Positions 44,144-56,100 of a DNA stretch of 64,000 nucleotides are shown in pieces; position 1 is the first letter of the stretch, and each line of letters begins with the position of its first letter. The stretch comes from Rallus limicola. Lineage: Eukaryota > Chordata > Aves > Gruiformes > Rallidae. The notes beneath the pieces were generated by a model. It did no database searches, was not told where the DNA came from, and saw nothing but the letters and a program-made list of their open reading frames with translations. Location: NCBI GenBank assembly GCA_022605955.1, contig JAKCOZ010000040.1, positions 4,660,558 to 4,724,557 of the forward strand. The letters are read 5' to 3'. A program made the position numbers and the translations under genes.

Positions 44144-44179
44144 CCAATGGGGCGGGCCCATGCCCCGAGCTCAGCCAAT
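44144..44179 (+). promoter_or_regulatory. Tandem CCAAT boxes, 31 bp apart
   Basis: GGCCAATGG (CCAAT at 44144-44148) and AGCCAATGG (44175-44179) both fit the NF-Y consensus RRCCAATSR in the same orientation. GC boxes flank and separate them (44104-44115, 44149-44156, 44179-44190). Confidence 0.7.
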
Positions 44180-44189
44180 GGGGGCGGGG

Positions 44190-44232
44190 GAGGGCGGAAG
44201 GTCCCCACTTCAAGGCTGGCCGAGCGGCGCAG
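44190..44232 (+). other. KANSL1: Probable non-coding first exon (distal promoter)
   Basis: The sequence just downstream of the CCAAT/GC boxes ends gagcggcgcag/gtaggt, a strong donor starting at 44233. The 5' limit is an estimate from the spacing of CCAAT boxes to start sites. Confidence 0.45.
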
Positions 44233-44854
44233 GTAGGTGCGGGGTGAGGCGCTGCCGGTGCGGGGCTGGCCGCGGGTGGGGGGCTCGGTCGGCGCGGGGT
44301 GCGATGGGGGTACGGGGCGTGGTGGGTACGGAGGGGAGTCGTCCGCCCGCCGCCTGCGGGTAGTGCCAGGCCAAGTCGAGCGGGGCCCCCCCTCCCCTTC
44401 CTCCTCGCTGCTGCCGTCCCGCAACTTGGCTGCGGGGACCGGGCCGTGGCGGGGCTGGGGGGGAGGCGGCAGCTCCTCCCGAGGCCGCCCTGGGAGTTGG
44501 GGGCCGGGGCTCGCCGTACGGGGTGGGGGGGGCGGGCCGGCCGCAGGGCCCGGGGCGCCGGGGAGAGCTCCGCCCCGCCGCGCTGCTTGGGGGGGCCGGG
44601 CCGGGCCGGCTCCGTGCGGAGCGGGGACCCCCCCCCACCCGCCCCGGGCCTCCATTTTAGCTTGGGGAAGCGAGGCAGGGCCCGGGGGGGCTTCTAGAAG
44701 CATCCGGGGGTGGCAGCTGCCGCACCCCCAGCCCGGCCTGCGGGCGCTGCCGGGGCCCCGTTCCCTCGGTCGGCCCGGGGCGGGATGGAGCCGGGGACGC
44801 GTACGTGGTGCCGGCTGTGCCCCCTCCGGTGCTGACAGCCCTCTCTTTCCCCAG

Positions 44855-45007
44855 GTCTGGGATTTTTCCATCTCCTCCAGTAAATAAATAAGAAACTTGC
44901 AGACCTGCCCGGCGTTGGCTGGAAGGATCCGGAGGCCGTCCCCGTGCTGCTGCTGACCGCCTGGGCTGCAGGTGGTGAGGATGGGCCTGGCCAAGATGCC
45001 CATTGAG
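44855..45007 (+). other. KANSL1: Probable second 5'UTR exon of the distal transcript
   Basis: A clean acceptor (ctctctttccccag) ends at 44854 and a good donor (gag/gtatgg) starts at 45008. Alternative donors inside it start at 44972 (cag/gtggtg) and 44975 (gtg/gtgagg). The longest form contains two in-frame ATGs, at 44981 (A at -3, G at +4) and 44996. I recognise no protein beginning MGLAKMPIE. If joined to 63161 this frame runs into KANSL1 exon 2 out of frame. Confidence 0.45.
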
Positions 45008-48000
45008 GTATGGTCCCTTCTACCCGCCTGGCACGGCGAGGATGAGCTTTGGGCTTTGCAAACCACTGTGCTGGCTGGGTTGGATGCGCTGAGTTGTGTT
45101 TGCAGGTGGTGCTCATTTGTGGAGGGTGCAGGATGGGTCTGGATCCCCCACACGTTGTTTCCTGGCGAAGGCGTAAGTTTAAAATGGAGGCTTGGGGGCA
45201 CGGGTGAAATTGTGGGTTCATTCTGTGTGTGGGGGGTGTTTCTCCAAAACCATTCTGGTGCCTGTGTTGTGAAGTGATGTGCAGCCTCTTCTTGAGAGCA
45301 GGCGTACGTGTTTCCTGGTATTACCAGTCCTTGGGTGCAACGCCGCTGGGGTGTCAAGGTAGGGCTCACCCAGGAGAAGAATGATCTTTTTAATTTCCCC
45401 CTCATACCATGTGTACCCTTAAGCCCCAGTTTTACATCAGCTGGATCCATTTACTGATAGAACCTGGTTTGCACCTTGTTATAGCATCCAGAGTCTTGGA
45501 GAGGCCTTGGCTTTGTCTGTGACGACCGAAGTCTAAACCTGAGTCTTGGGGCTTGTCTTTCTGTGCCTCTGGCTTCCCGTGTGTGAGGCAGCTGAAGTGG
45601 TTCTGGTTCTGGAGTGGAGGGCGCTGGGGTTTGCTGATGCTTCTTTGACAAGTCACCTCTTGCCTTGCTGATCTTACTACAGGTTAAGAAGCAATCAAGT
45701 TCAGTGAAGCTGTATAAAACCTAAAGAGAAGGATGTTTCCCTCTCTCCGTAAATCTACAAGCCAAAGCAGCCTGACTTTAGGCCAATTATGGAGGCTGAG
45801 TTTAGACAAATTCTCTTCTAATGGGAAACCCAAAAATCTTTACTCGATCCTTTCACGCTGACCTTAGACAAATCTGCTCTGGTATCTCATCCCCAGTTGG
45901 CTAACACAACAGTTAAGACTCTTATTCTTTGTACACATAATAACAGAAGTTGTTATGGGGGCTTTAAAAAGGAATTAAAGCTCCCTGCTGTAGGTTTTAG
46001 AGGTTATCGCTGAATTTCTTGGAATCTGTGTGTCTACAGCTCCTGCTGAAGCCAGCAGGGAGACAGCGGGTGGCTCCTCAGGACACTGGTCCTGAATTCC
46101 AAAGTGCCACGCGCTGGTGTATTGGATAAGTGAGAACTTAGTGCGTGGCTGTGAGGAGCTTGATGCCCGTGTGGGTACTTGTGGAGCCCTCAGGCATTGT
46201 CAGCCCTGAGATTTGGGGGTGTGTGCTGACTGGTGAGGGTCTGTGGCAGCAGTGTAGCCCTAACTAAATACTCTTGTTCCAAACGTGAGCTCATCAGGCT
46301 TCTGCTTCTGTCTGGGAGACTTGGGAGAGTAAGAAAAGTGAGATTTAACAGCACCTACACCGATGTGGAGAGACAGTGTCATGGTTGTGCTGGCGACTGG
46401 GGAAGCTGCAGGTAGTGCCTGCTCTGTGCAGCCCTGACCCGTGCCTGGCAGTAGGGGAAAGAACCCTAGCTTGGGATTTGGGAAGGGGCTGAAGACACCT
46501 GCATTCTGCAGCAGAGCAGGCCAGGGATGGGCATATGAGAGATTAATGACAGGTTCCTTCTGCTTCCCAAGAGCTGAGGGGAGGGAGCTGTGCCCACAGC
46601 AGCGGGTCACACTGGTGTGCTGAGGAGGATGTGCACACTGTCGTCGTGTCAGGCTGTCGTCCCCGCTCCGTTATTTGCTCAGGAGAGTTGGCTGCTTGGG
46701 CTGAGGGTCTAGTTGGACCTTGGAGGTTTTCTAAGCCTGTGTGAATGTGTCATCTGTTCTGTGCCAATAGCTTTAGACTCTGGATTTGTACGTAGTCGAG
46801 TGCCTTTACATCCCACGTCCCACTTGTGCTCGTGCTCTCATGCCTGATGTTACCATCAGTTTGTGATGATGCTTCATTACAGGAGAAAGCAACTCCATTA
46901 GAGCCCTGAAGTTTCATAAAGCTGGAGCTGGGCAGAAGGGAGGGAGGGTTTATCTGAGCAGAGGAGCAGGAAGGTCTGCCTGGTCCCTTGCATCTAGTGG
47001 GCGCAGGAAGGGATCTGCAGCGTCTGCTGCTCCAAAGCTCTCTGTGCTTGGTGGTGGTTGCTGAAACAGGGGAACTTGCTGCTGCCTTATTCCTCTCACT
47101 GCCATTTCCCTGCAGTCGCCAGGCACCCGTTCTGCTGCGTTAGACTTGTCCTCGGAGGTATCGTTAATAAGGGGAGCGTGTAGGGACTTGACTTCTTCCA
47201 CCTATGATGGCTGATGTTTTCCTGTGTTGCTGAGGGTTTGAGGGCAGGTGGATTTGGCTGGAATTTGTGTGAAGCTCTGAGACTCAGAGCTCAGTCTCAC
47301 AGGTTGTGTTACCTCTGGAACAGAAGCTGTTGGAGCACAGATCTGATTGTGAGATGCTGGATGACCCTTGAGCATGACCAAGAGAGTAAATAGTCCAATA
47401 TCCTGGTTATGGGCTATGTTTCAGTGTGATTACATTGAGTTACAAGCACCTACCAGCCTGGAGATACAGACAGCAGTAGGCTTGTTCCAAGTGCCCCACA
47501 GCAGAAAGAGAGAGTTCTTCTCTCAGAGGACCTGAGAAGTCCTCCTCCACATGGACTGGACTGTGAATTAACAAACAGAGACTCTTCAAACTGCTGCAGG
47601 TCAAATCTCTGAAGCTGTTCTGTGGGCCTTAGTTGTGGCTTGTGGATGAAGGCAAGTGCATCAAGGATTTCCAACTGGAAGGTGGAGGAAGGGTTAAGTT
47701 GTGCAGCAGGTATAAATCCAGCTGCCTGCCCAGTGCTGCACTGCTGGAAGCCTAGCCCTGCCTGCTCCCAGGTGCTGGGCTCCCTGTTAATTCTTCTGTT
47801 TACATGAAAACTCCTTAGTCTGTCTGCTGTGCAGTGGGACTGAGCATCACCCCTAGCAGTGGGAACGCAAATGTGGGTGTCTGTGCTGTAACTATACAAA
47901 CCCCATAAGGTCTGTCTTGGCGTTGGGATGTGAAGGGCTTGATCCCTAAACCTCAGTGAACTCAGCCTCGTGGTTTTATGAGATGTGGGCTCACACGGGT

Positions 48001-51000
48001 AGTGCCAGATTGCATCTCTCTCTCCTAATTTTCTTTCTTCTTTCCTCCTCCCCTCATAACCTGAAATGGAAGGAATGTAACTTTATAAAAGTGTGCCATC
48101 ACCTTCCTTACTTGGCTGTTCATTCATATTTTACTTTACTGCTTGCATCGTTAACTGTCTGGGATCACACGACATCCTCAGCACAAATCACAGTGATTTC
48201 CATAAAGCAGCATTGACTTAATTCCTGCCAGCCTGCTGTTTTTCTGTGGGAGATGCTTCACTGATTCCCCCAAACTGATACAAATAGAAGTTCCCATGAG
48301 GACTTTGTACAGAAGAGCCTGACTGCCAGTGTGCATCGATCTGATGCAGAAGGATGGCATATTCAGGTACTTCTTAGCACAGTGAGACCGATGCCTTTGT
48401 CAGGGATTCAAAAATACAGCGATGAGGCTTGTTACCTTTGTTAAATAGTCTCACATTCCTAGCTTCTCGTCCCCGTGGAAACCACAGAAATATATTCTGC
48501 AGTTGGAGCCATAAATGATGTGAAATAGCTTATTATTATGCCATGGTAACAAATGGCCCAGCAGATTTAAAATAGTTTTCCCTCCAGCTTGGGTAACAAC
48601 CTTGAGAGGAACCGATGCTCCAGCGAGTAGAGTCTCCAGTATGAGAACAACCAACACCAGTTGTCCTTAAAATGATGAATCTCTGGGTTGAATGGCTTGA
48701 TCTAAATCATCAAAGGGGTCTTCAAACAAGCAGTGTTACTTACGTGGATCACTTGGCTTCTTTAGTGAGTAGTATATTAATTTCCTGTTTGTATCAAGCA
48801 AGCTAAAGCTTAATCCATCAATGCAGGAGTCCCCAAGGAATATCTAGGTTTGCTACTCCACCTTAGGATACGTTAGTAGAACAGGAACCTCGCTGGTCAG
48901 GGAGGTACTGGGTTGCTGAGCTTTACCAGTCTCTGCATTGTTGACCTTCACATGGCTCGACTTTCTACTTTTTTTAAGGACTTAGCTCCTCTTCTTTCCT
49001 TTTTACTGGAGATTTTCAGAACAGCTGGCTGGGATGTGCTGTGTCTGTGTGTGTGTGTCAGCTAAGGAGTGCCTTAATGTCACTGGACACTTTCTCCAAT
49101 GTTGAACATGAGAAGAACAGTGATCGCTGCAGAAGTCTCTTGTTGCAACAGCTTATCTCTAATTGTTTGGAGGATGATGCTGGAAAAGCGCGGATTCACG
49201 GGGGGAAGGTGCCTCCTGTTTGTGCAGGGCATCTTGAGAGTATCAACAGAGCCATGTGAGGGACCTGTGGGCAAGGGTGGCAGGTACAGGAGTAGGTAGG
49301 TGAGCTGGAGGAGATGTTGTGACATGTTTTGAAAGTGGAGAGTGGAAGGGCTATAAAAAGGTGTGCATTAGAGGCCGAAGCTGTGTAATCTTAGACTGCA
49401 CAGCAATTTTTGCTACATCATCTCCGGATCAGGTTGAATGATGAAAGCTGTGGACTTGTCTGTGCTGCAGGAAGATCCGGATCTGTACCAGACTGTCAGG
49501 CAGAGGTCTCAGCTCTTGGTTAGGTTTCCCTCAATTAGCAGAAAACTCTGCGGTGCAGAATGAACAGAAGATTAGAAACTTCATTGCACAGGAACTTCTT
49601 TCGACTTCCGCCACCACAGATTGCCCTCCCTCTTCTGCTGCAGTATAAAAATGTGTTTGTTGCTACTTCTGCTTTTTAGTTGCACTGAATTCAAGATAGA
49701 CTCAAGAGAAAATGATTAATAATAATCAGAGGTGTGTATGCTGTTGGCCTGGCTTCCTACAGAGTTGCCCAGGTGTGGTGAGAAGAAATGGATCAGGAGA
49801 AAGCACAAAGCTGCTGAGTTTGTTGTGTGACAGTCTTTCAGAAACAGTATTTCTCTCACCTTTTAGTATTTAGTATTTCTCTCACCTTTTGTTCTCTGTA
49901 TCACCTGGTTCCATGCTGGATATGGGGTTGCTGATAACATGCTGTCCTGATGTTCTCCTCGGCACTGTTTCATCATCAACTTTAAGCCTAGTTCAGGGTC
50001 TCTAGGCTAATTTTTTTCCAAGGTACTGCATGAAATTGCTGAGACTGGGTAACTGGTGCGTTGGGAGAGGGAATGTCTCTCTAGGTGGGGAGGGCTGTGA
50101 CTGAGACGGATGGCATGCACTGGGGAAGAGCTGGGTGCCTGCAGATCCCTGCCAGAGCATGAAACCACCATTGGTCTCTCTGCTGTCCTTAATTAGGCAC
50201 TTTTTTTTTTTTTTTTTAAATTGAAAAGCACTGAAGAAGTAAAGTTTTGAGCAAAGTGTTGGGTAGCAGAGACACGCTGGGTTTCTGGCCCCAGGGGTGG
50301 TTTTGGCCAGAGAGGCCCTTAAGGAAAATGTTGAAATCAGTTGCTCATGAATTTCCTGGCCCTCAAATAATCAGTTGTAGTGGCAGTTCCATGGCATGAT
50401 TCGTTAAGTGATATATTATACTTTAAAGAGCAATAGTAGTATCTTGACTGTGTATCTCCAAATCCTTTTTAATGGAGGGGAGCATTGCTTTTTCCCTTGT
50501 GTAGTGGTGAGATCTGAAGCAAGAGGAGGAAAGAAATGTGCCTCTGTGCTGCATAACCCAGGTCAGGATTGCCCAGGCTGGCTACAGAACAGTAGTCATA
50601 AGCTGTACCCAATTCTGCAGTCCAGACACAACAACTTTTTTTTATTGTTTTGCTCTAAACCCAACTCCCTAGGGCAGATACTCCTCTCTGACGGTGTGTA
50701 GCAGCATTGCTGCTGTGGCTGTTTTCGCTTTGTGGACGAATCAGGCTGTAAAGCATTGGGTTTGTTTTTTTTTAATTGGCATAACTGCATTCCTACTGTA
50801 GAGGCAGCAGAGGTATAGTGAGGGGAAAGTAGCGTGCTGGCTGCAAGATACCAAATCAAAATCCACACGTAGACCCGCCTGAGGGGGGAGAGTGCCTTTG
50901 CCTGGCAGCTGTATGGAGCAGCTCTGTGGCACCCCGTGTGTGTGTGGTGAACATGCATATGTTGGCTGGGGGGGCACAGATCAGCTTTACCCTCGTGCAG

Positions 51001-51549
51001 ATGGCAAAGCTGAAGGTCAAAGAGGTGAAATGCTTTCTGCAGTCCTGAGCAAATCTGTTCCCGCTGCGGTGCTGCTCAGAGTGCCCTGCGTGTGTAGTGA
51101 GATGGAGTTTGGTCTGGGACAGAGAGGAAGCAGCTTTATGGGGGTACAAGAAGCTCTTTGCTCTGCTGTAGATCAGACTCCCTGGGGTGTCTGGCCCTGA
51201 GTCTCCTCATGGCACTTGCTGAAAAACCTTTTTGTGGTGCTGGGCATCAGGGGCCACAGCTCCCCATGTGCAGATCAGCAGGGAGCACCCAGACCTCCCT
51301 CCATTTGTGCCCCGGGTTGCTGACACAGCAGAAGGCCCTGTACTTTCCAGTAATGCCTTGCTGGCTTTGGGTGGCTCAGAGTGTGCTGGAGTTCAGGATT
51401 TTAATGGGATTTTCCGCAGATACTTGTGAGGACAAAGCTGAAGCGCCTGGCGGGATGCGAACCGAGCCCAGGGGGGAGCTTGTGGGACAGTGAGACTGCG
51501 GTGTTTGTGGGGAAACCACTGCAGACAGAGACAGCCATGCTGTGTGGAG
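45008..51549 (+). other. Region between the two KANSL1 CpG islands
   Basis: 6.5 kb without a recognisable coding exon, CR1 copy or RNA gene. It holds a short TG run (49046-49058), a 26-bp tandem duplication (49846-49890), a T tract (about 50201-50217) and an AT-rich, motif-dense block at 48060-48620 that looks like conserved regulatory DNA. Confidence 0.55.
49846..49890. repeat. Two-copy 26-bp tandem duplication
   Basis: agtatttctctcacctttt occurs at 49846-49864 and 49872-49890, joined by an extra agtattt, giving a 26-bp period. The copies are identical, which suggests a recent event. Confidence 0.85.
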
Positions 51550-51699
51550 CAGGCTGGGAGGGACAGGCGGGACGTGGTGGGCGCTCTGAGCTCGGGGGCG
51601 GCGAGAGGCGCCTCAAACAATCAGAGTTTCCCCCGGGCGCGGCCTCGGCCCTGCCCGCCCCGGGCCCGCCCGGGCGCCGCGGCACGTGGCGGGCGCGTG

Positions 51700-51718
51700 A
51701 CTACAAGTTCCGGGATCC
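51700..51718 (+). promoter_or_regulatory. ZNF143/THAP11-like ACTACAA element
   Basis: ACTACAAGTTCCGGGATCC differs at about two positions from the ZNF143/THAP11-HCFC1 consensus as I know it (ACTACAANNCCCRGNATGC), and also contains an ETS-type TTCCGG. Binding is inferred from sequence. Confidence 0.5.
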
Positions 51719-51896
51719 CTTGCGGTACCCCGCCCTTGAGCGGGGGCGAGCGCGCTTGCGCGCTGCAGGGGCGGGCGCCCCCCGGCGGGCTGCGCCAGGG
51801 GTGCAGCCGCCCGCCGCGGCGTACGCGGCGGCCGGACAATAGGCGGCGGGTCCGCCCCGCCCCCGACTGTCCTTCCTCTTCTTCCAACACCCTCCT

Positions 51897-51912
51897 CCCC
51901 CCCCCCCCCCCC
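51897..51912. repeat. Run of 16 C in the main KANSL1 island
   Basis: Uninterrupted C16 within a pyrimidine-rich stretch (about 51870-51930) upstream of the likely start site. Confidence 0.8.
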
Positions 51913-52179
51913 TTCCTTCCTCCCTCCCACCGGCGGCGGCGGCGGCGGCCCTGGCCCCTCCCGCACTGCAGCTCCTCCGCGCGGCGGGCGCCCGGCGCTG
52001 CGGCGGCGGGAGCTCGGCGGGGCCCCCTGGCTGCGGGCGGGCGGTGGGTGCGGTGCGCACGGCGGCCGGCAGGGGTGCTATAGCGTCCGTCCCCGATCCC
52101 CCCCTCCTCCTCCTCCTCCCCCCCGGTGCATTCTCCGGCTGACGGGAGGGGGAGGGCAGAGAAGGAGCCCGGCCGCCAT

Positions 52180-52604
52180 TTTCCGAGCCGCGCCGCCGCC
52201 GCGCTCGCCCGGAGCGGGGGGGAGCGGGGGGAGAAGAAAAGCGCCGCAGCGCCCGCTCCGTCGCGCCCCGCCGCCCGTCGGGCCCGCCCCGCCGCCGCCG
52301 CCCAGCGCTCCGAGCCGGGGGTGGGGGGGGCCGCTCCCCACCCCCCACCCCCCCTTCGCCCGCCCCAGCCCGGACTGCGGCCGCCGCCGCTCTGCGCCCG
52401 CCGAGGGAGACGGGCGAGCCCATCCCCCCTGCCGCCGGGGCGGGCCCGAGCGGGCGGGGGGGGCTCCGGGGCTGCGGCCGGGGCTGGCTGTGCCCGCCCC
52501 GGTTGCGGCGCCGCAGCCGCCCCTCGGCCGGGGCTTGTTTGCAAACTGCGCCCATTTTGTGGGGGGCCGAGCCCGCCCGGACCGCGCTCGCCGCTCGTCA
52601 CGTG
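52180..52604 (+). other. KANSL1: Probable non-coding first exon of KANSL1 (main promoter)
   Basis: The exon runs from near the YY1-type motif to the donor at 52605; the 5' limit is estimated. It contains no ATG between about 52140 and 52604, and neither does the UTR part of exon 2 (63161-63243). Transcripts from this promoter therefore have an ATG-free leader before the KANSL1 start codon. Confidence 0.55.
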
Positions 52605-53142
52605 GTAGGTGCCGCTCGCCCCGCGCCGCTCCGCGCCCGCCGCCCCGCGCCTCCCCCGCCGCCCCTTTGTTAGCGCCGCCGCGCCCCGCCGGGCCCCGCT
52701 GCGGGGCGGCCGCCGCGCCCCAACTTCTCCGCCCGGCGGGAGGCGGCTCCCCCGCCGCCCTGTCCCCCCTCCCTTCCCGGTGCCGGGGAAAGTGCGGGGG
52801 GTCGCGGTGGGGGGAACCGGGGGCGGGCTGACCCGCCGGCCCGCTGCTCTTCCTCCTCTTTTTTCCCCCCTCCCTTATTCCACCCCCCCCCCTCCGCCCC
52901 CGGTGCTGCGGCTCCCTCGGGCGGGGTGGAGGGGACGTGGGGGGGCGGATGGCGCCACTTTAAATTGAGATCCCCGGCCCGGAGGCGCCCGGGTGGGCGG
53001 TGGGGTCCCGCCGGGCCGGGCCGGGGCCCCCTCACGTGGCCGGCGGCACCGCGGCGGCGGATCGCGGCCCCGCTCCCCCGGGGAGGGAAGGGGACGGGGG
53101 TGGGAATCACCACTCCTTAACCGGGAGGCGGGGGGAGGAGGA

Positions 53143-53158
53143 GGGGGGGGGGGGGGGG
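53143..53158. repeat. Run of 16 G
   Basis: Uninterrupted G16 inside a purine-rich block (about 53124-53232) downstream of the main KANSL1 donor. Confidence 0.8.
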
Positions 53159-56100
53159 AGGAAGGGGGATGGGGGGGGCACATGCGAAGTTTTAAAAGTC
53201 GACGGGGGGGGAGAAAAAAAAAAAAATCTTAAAATTGCATAACCTAAAATCTTGCAAAACGCGCGGAGGGGAGCGGCTGCTCCGGCCCCGAACCCGAACC
53301 CGCCTGGAAAACAGGAACGTAGCGGGCTCCGGTTCATCCCGGCGCCCCGGTGGGCTCCCGGCGCTGTCACCGGTGCCTGCGTGCAGAGCCGTGGATGTGT
53401 CAGGGTGCGCTTTCCCCTCCGCGGGGGGTATGCGATAGCGTAATTTTTCATGCGGGTTTGAGCCGCTAAACCCTTTTCCTGTATTTACTTTCCGGCAGCT
53501 TATTTTATTTATTTATTTTTCTTTATTTTTTTCTAAATTATTTTGGTGTTGTTTTTTTTTTTTTTTCCCTCTGACCCGGCCCTGCCCGATCCCGAATTAT
53601 TTTTTTTTCTCCCCAACAAGCCGGGAGAGCTCAGCTAAACCCCCAAACGCTCCCCGGGATCCGTACGGCTGTTTACTTCTTCCATCGCAGGATTAGCATC
53701 TTCCAGCGCTCGATTACAGGGAAATTTGCCTCCCTTTGGCTGTAAAAGAGGGTGGCATCCAAGGAGAAATACAGCGGGCCAAATCTACTGAAAACTAGCC
53801 TCGTGGGGCTGGGGGTTTTTGTTTTTTTTTCGTAAAACCCACACCAAAAAGCAGGTCCTCCTTTGGAGCCGAGGTGTCATCTCTCGGCGCCTTGAATCCG
53901 TGCACAGGTGGATCGCAGGCAGGCACTATATAGATTATATTCCCTGTTATGTAAAATCCACTGGAATGACAAACTGTAGTTTTCCATGGAACCGGTCAGG
54001 ATATGGGAGGAACTGCAGGGTTTGGGCTGGTGTTTTTTTGGGTTGGGCTCTTTTTTTTTGTTGTTTTTTTGGTTTTTTTTGTTTTGTTTTGTTTTCAAAT
54101 TTGACTGACCATTATATTTTGAACTGGTTTGGGCCACGTCGGTGCTGGCGGTGACACGGTGTGTTGTTGTGTGCGCGGTGTGATTCCTATTTATTTATTT
54201 ATTTACTTTGAAAAAAAAAAAAAACGCTTCTAAAAATAAGGTGAGGTTAAAAAGCGCCTTTCTGGGGGGTAGGGAAGTAGGAGAGTACTTCAGCCGTGGT
54301 TACGGTGAGGGGGGGGTGGGTGGTAAAGGAGGGGGGGGAGATAGTTAAGGTGTTACGTGTGTGTGTGTGACTAAACCTCCGCCGTACTTGGGAACCCAGG
54401 GATCTGTTTGCACGGGAGCGTTTTCCCTTCAAACCCGAATCTGTCCTTTTTATAGCCTTTGTTTTCATGGAGGAACCTCCGATGCTCTTTCCCTGCTTTT
54501 ACAGCCTAGCCCTCTTGAATTTTCATTCTGGCACGGGTAGCAACGCCATTCACCCTGATTAGATGATTTCTTTAATTGAGAAGCCATCAGCTTTTTAAAC
54601 CGGCGAAGGGCAAGACGAAGCAATGTCGACCCAGGGGCTGTAAGGACGAAGCTGGGGATCCCCCCCCCAGAGCTGCCGGTGGGACCAGGATCCCAGAGCA
54701 GCTGGTTTTTCCTTCCCGAGGTGTCCGTTGTCGGCCACCGTCACAGGCCAGATATGGGCGGCATGTTTTTTTGGCGCGGGAGGGATGGGGATGGTTGTTT
54801 TTTGTAGCCACACTGCCAAGGTAGCGCAGCTGCGTGGGGCTTAATGGATTGATACGCTGCAGGAGCAGTTAATTGTGGAACTTGGTGGTGGTACTGTTAT
54901 AGCTGATTTGTAATGATTTAGCAATGGGGATGACTTGTGTTCCCTCTTCAGAGGTGATAAAGAGGCAGATGACCAGGCAGATGTGGGTGTGTTTTTTCTC
55001 TTGTGCTTTTTTCCCTCCTCTTTTCTCTCTCCCTTTTTTTTCTCTATTTTTTTTTTTCTCTCTCAGTGCTGTGTTTGAGTTTCATTTGCTCTGAGATCAT
55101 CCGGTAACTGGAGAACTGGTGAAATTCTGACATCACGCGAGTCAAGGGTGAAAACTGAGCAGCTCTTTGACCAAAGTCACTTCCTTTTGCCCTGTTTATA
55201 ACTGTGTTTTTGTGAACGCAACTGCCATTATCTAATGAACCCTCCAAACAAAGACTGTCTCTGGAGTTTCAGCACTCCACCCTTTTTCTGCTCGGGCACC
55301 AAGTGCTGCTTGGCCTCTCAAAAGAGTTTTCCAGGGAGAAGACTTGATGTATGGCAAAGTACAGATAAGGCCTTGGGACTCCTTAGTGCCTACCAAGGCA
55401 GGGAAGGGGTGCAGCTTGGAAGAAAGGGCAGGCAGGATATATTTTGGTTTGTGGGCCTCCCCCTGTTCCCCTTCCATATGATGTCCCTTTCTGGAAAATT
55501 ACATTTTTCAGGACCTGTTTTTTGACAGTGGGTCAGTGATCTCCTTTCCCCTCCTCTTTTTAACAGCACCAGATTTTGCTTTTTTTTTTGTTGTTTGTTG
55601 GTTTATTTTCAGCTGGTCTGTGTGGAAACTGGTGGGCCAACATGTGTTGAACTGGAAGTTTAGTTCAGTGGAAGTGTCTCGGGTGGATCGCGTACTGATC
55701 AGAGCAGGTCACAAGCAAATCCTGCATGCAAACCTCCCTTCCCAGTGTGTAGCTTCACTAAAAAAGAGCCTCTCGGTGCTGGGGCAGTCAGAACAGCAGG
55801 TGATCTGAGAAGCACCGTTTCCGTTGCTGCATTTTATAAATACCCCGTCCCTGCTCATAACTTCCAGGAATACAATGTTTGTCTGGAATGAAAAGCAGCA
55901 AAGGCTTCGGCACGAACCCTTCCCCAACCTTGGGAACAGCAGTTCAGCTGGGCCTTCAAGGATGCAGTTTTCTGTAACGAACTGTTTAAATTGAAATAAA
56001 GGCTTTCTGTTTCTTCTCAGCTGGGAAGGAGTTGTCATACTCAAATCAGCGAGAGTCCTGGTGATGCAGGGCTTGAGTAAACATAATTCCATTAAACCCC

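Larger units (their letters stand above)
43250..44850 (+). promoter_or_regulatory. KANSL1: Distal CpG island, probable alternative KANSL1 promoter
   Basis: A very GC- and CpG-rich block of about 1.6 kb. Two perfect NF-Y-type CCAAT boxes and GC boxes at 44104-44190 precede a strong donor (gcag/gtaggt, from 44233). A clean acceptor follows at 44854, so a transcript starting near 44190-44215 on the + strand is likely. Assignment to KANSL1 rests on it being the next + strand gene; an independent non-coding RNA is possible. Confidence 0.6.
51550..53450 (+). promoter_or_regulatory. KANSL1: Main KANSL1 CpG-island promoter
   Basis: A 1.9-kb, extremely GC-rich and CpG-rich block without TATA. An E-box CACGTG (51683-51688) and an ACTACAA-type element (51700-51718) lie at its left side. 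A GCCGCCATTTT YY1-type motif (52172-52182) sits where YY1 sites usually do, near a start site. A good donor (cgtg/gtaggt) starts at 52605. Runs of 16 C (51897-51912) and 16 G (53143-53158) lie inside. Confidence 0.75.

Noticed and set aside
43621..45450. 609-codon open frame on the - strand
   Set aside because: Same cause: the distal CpG island. The product is Pro/Arg/Gly-rich throughout and overlaps probable + strand leader exons.
51621..52601. 326-codon - strand and similar + strand open frames
   Set aside because: CpG-island frames over the KANSL1 promoter; no family features and compositional bias only.
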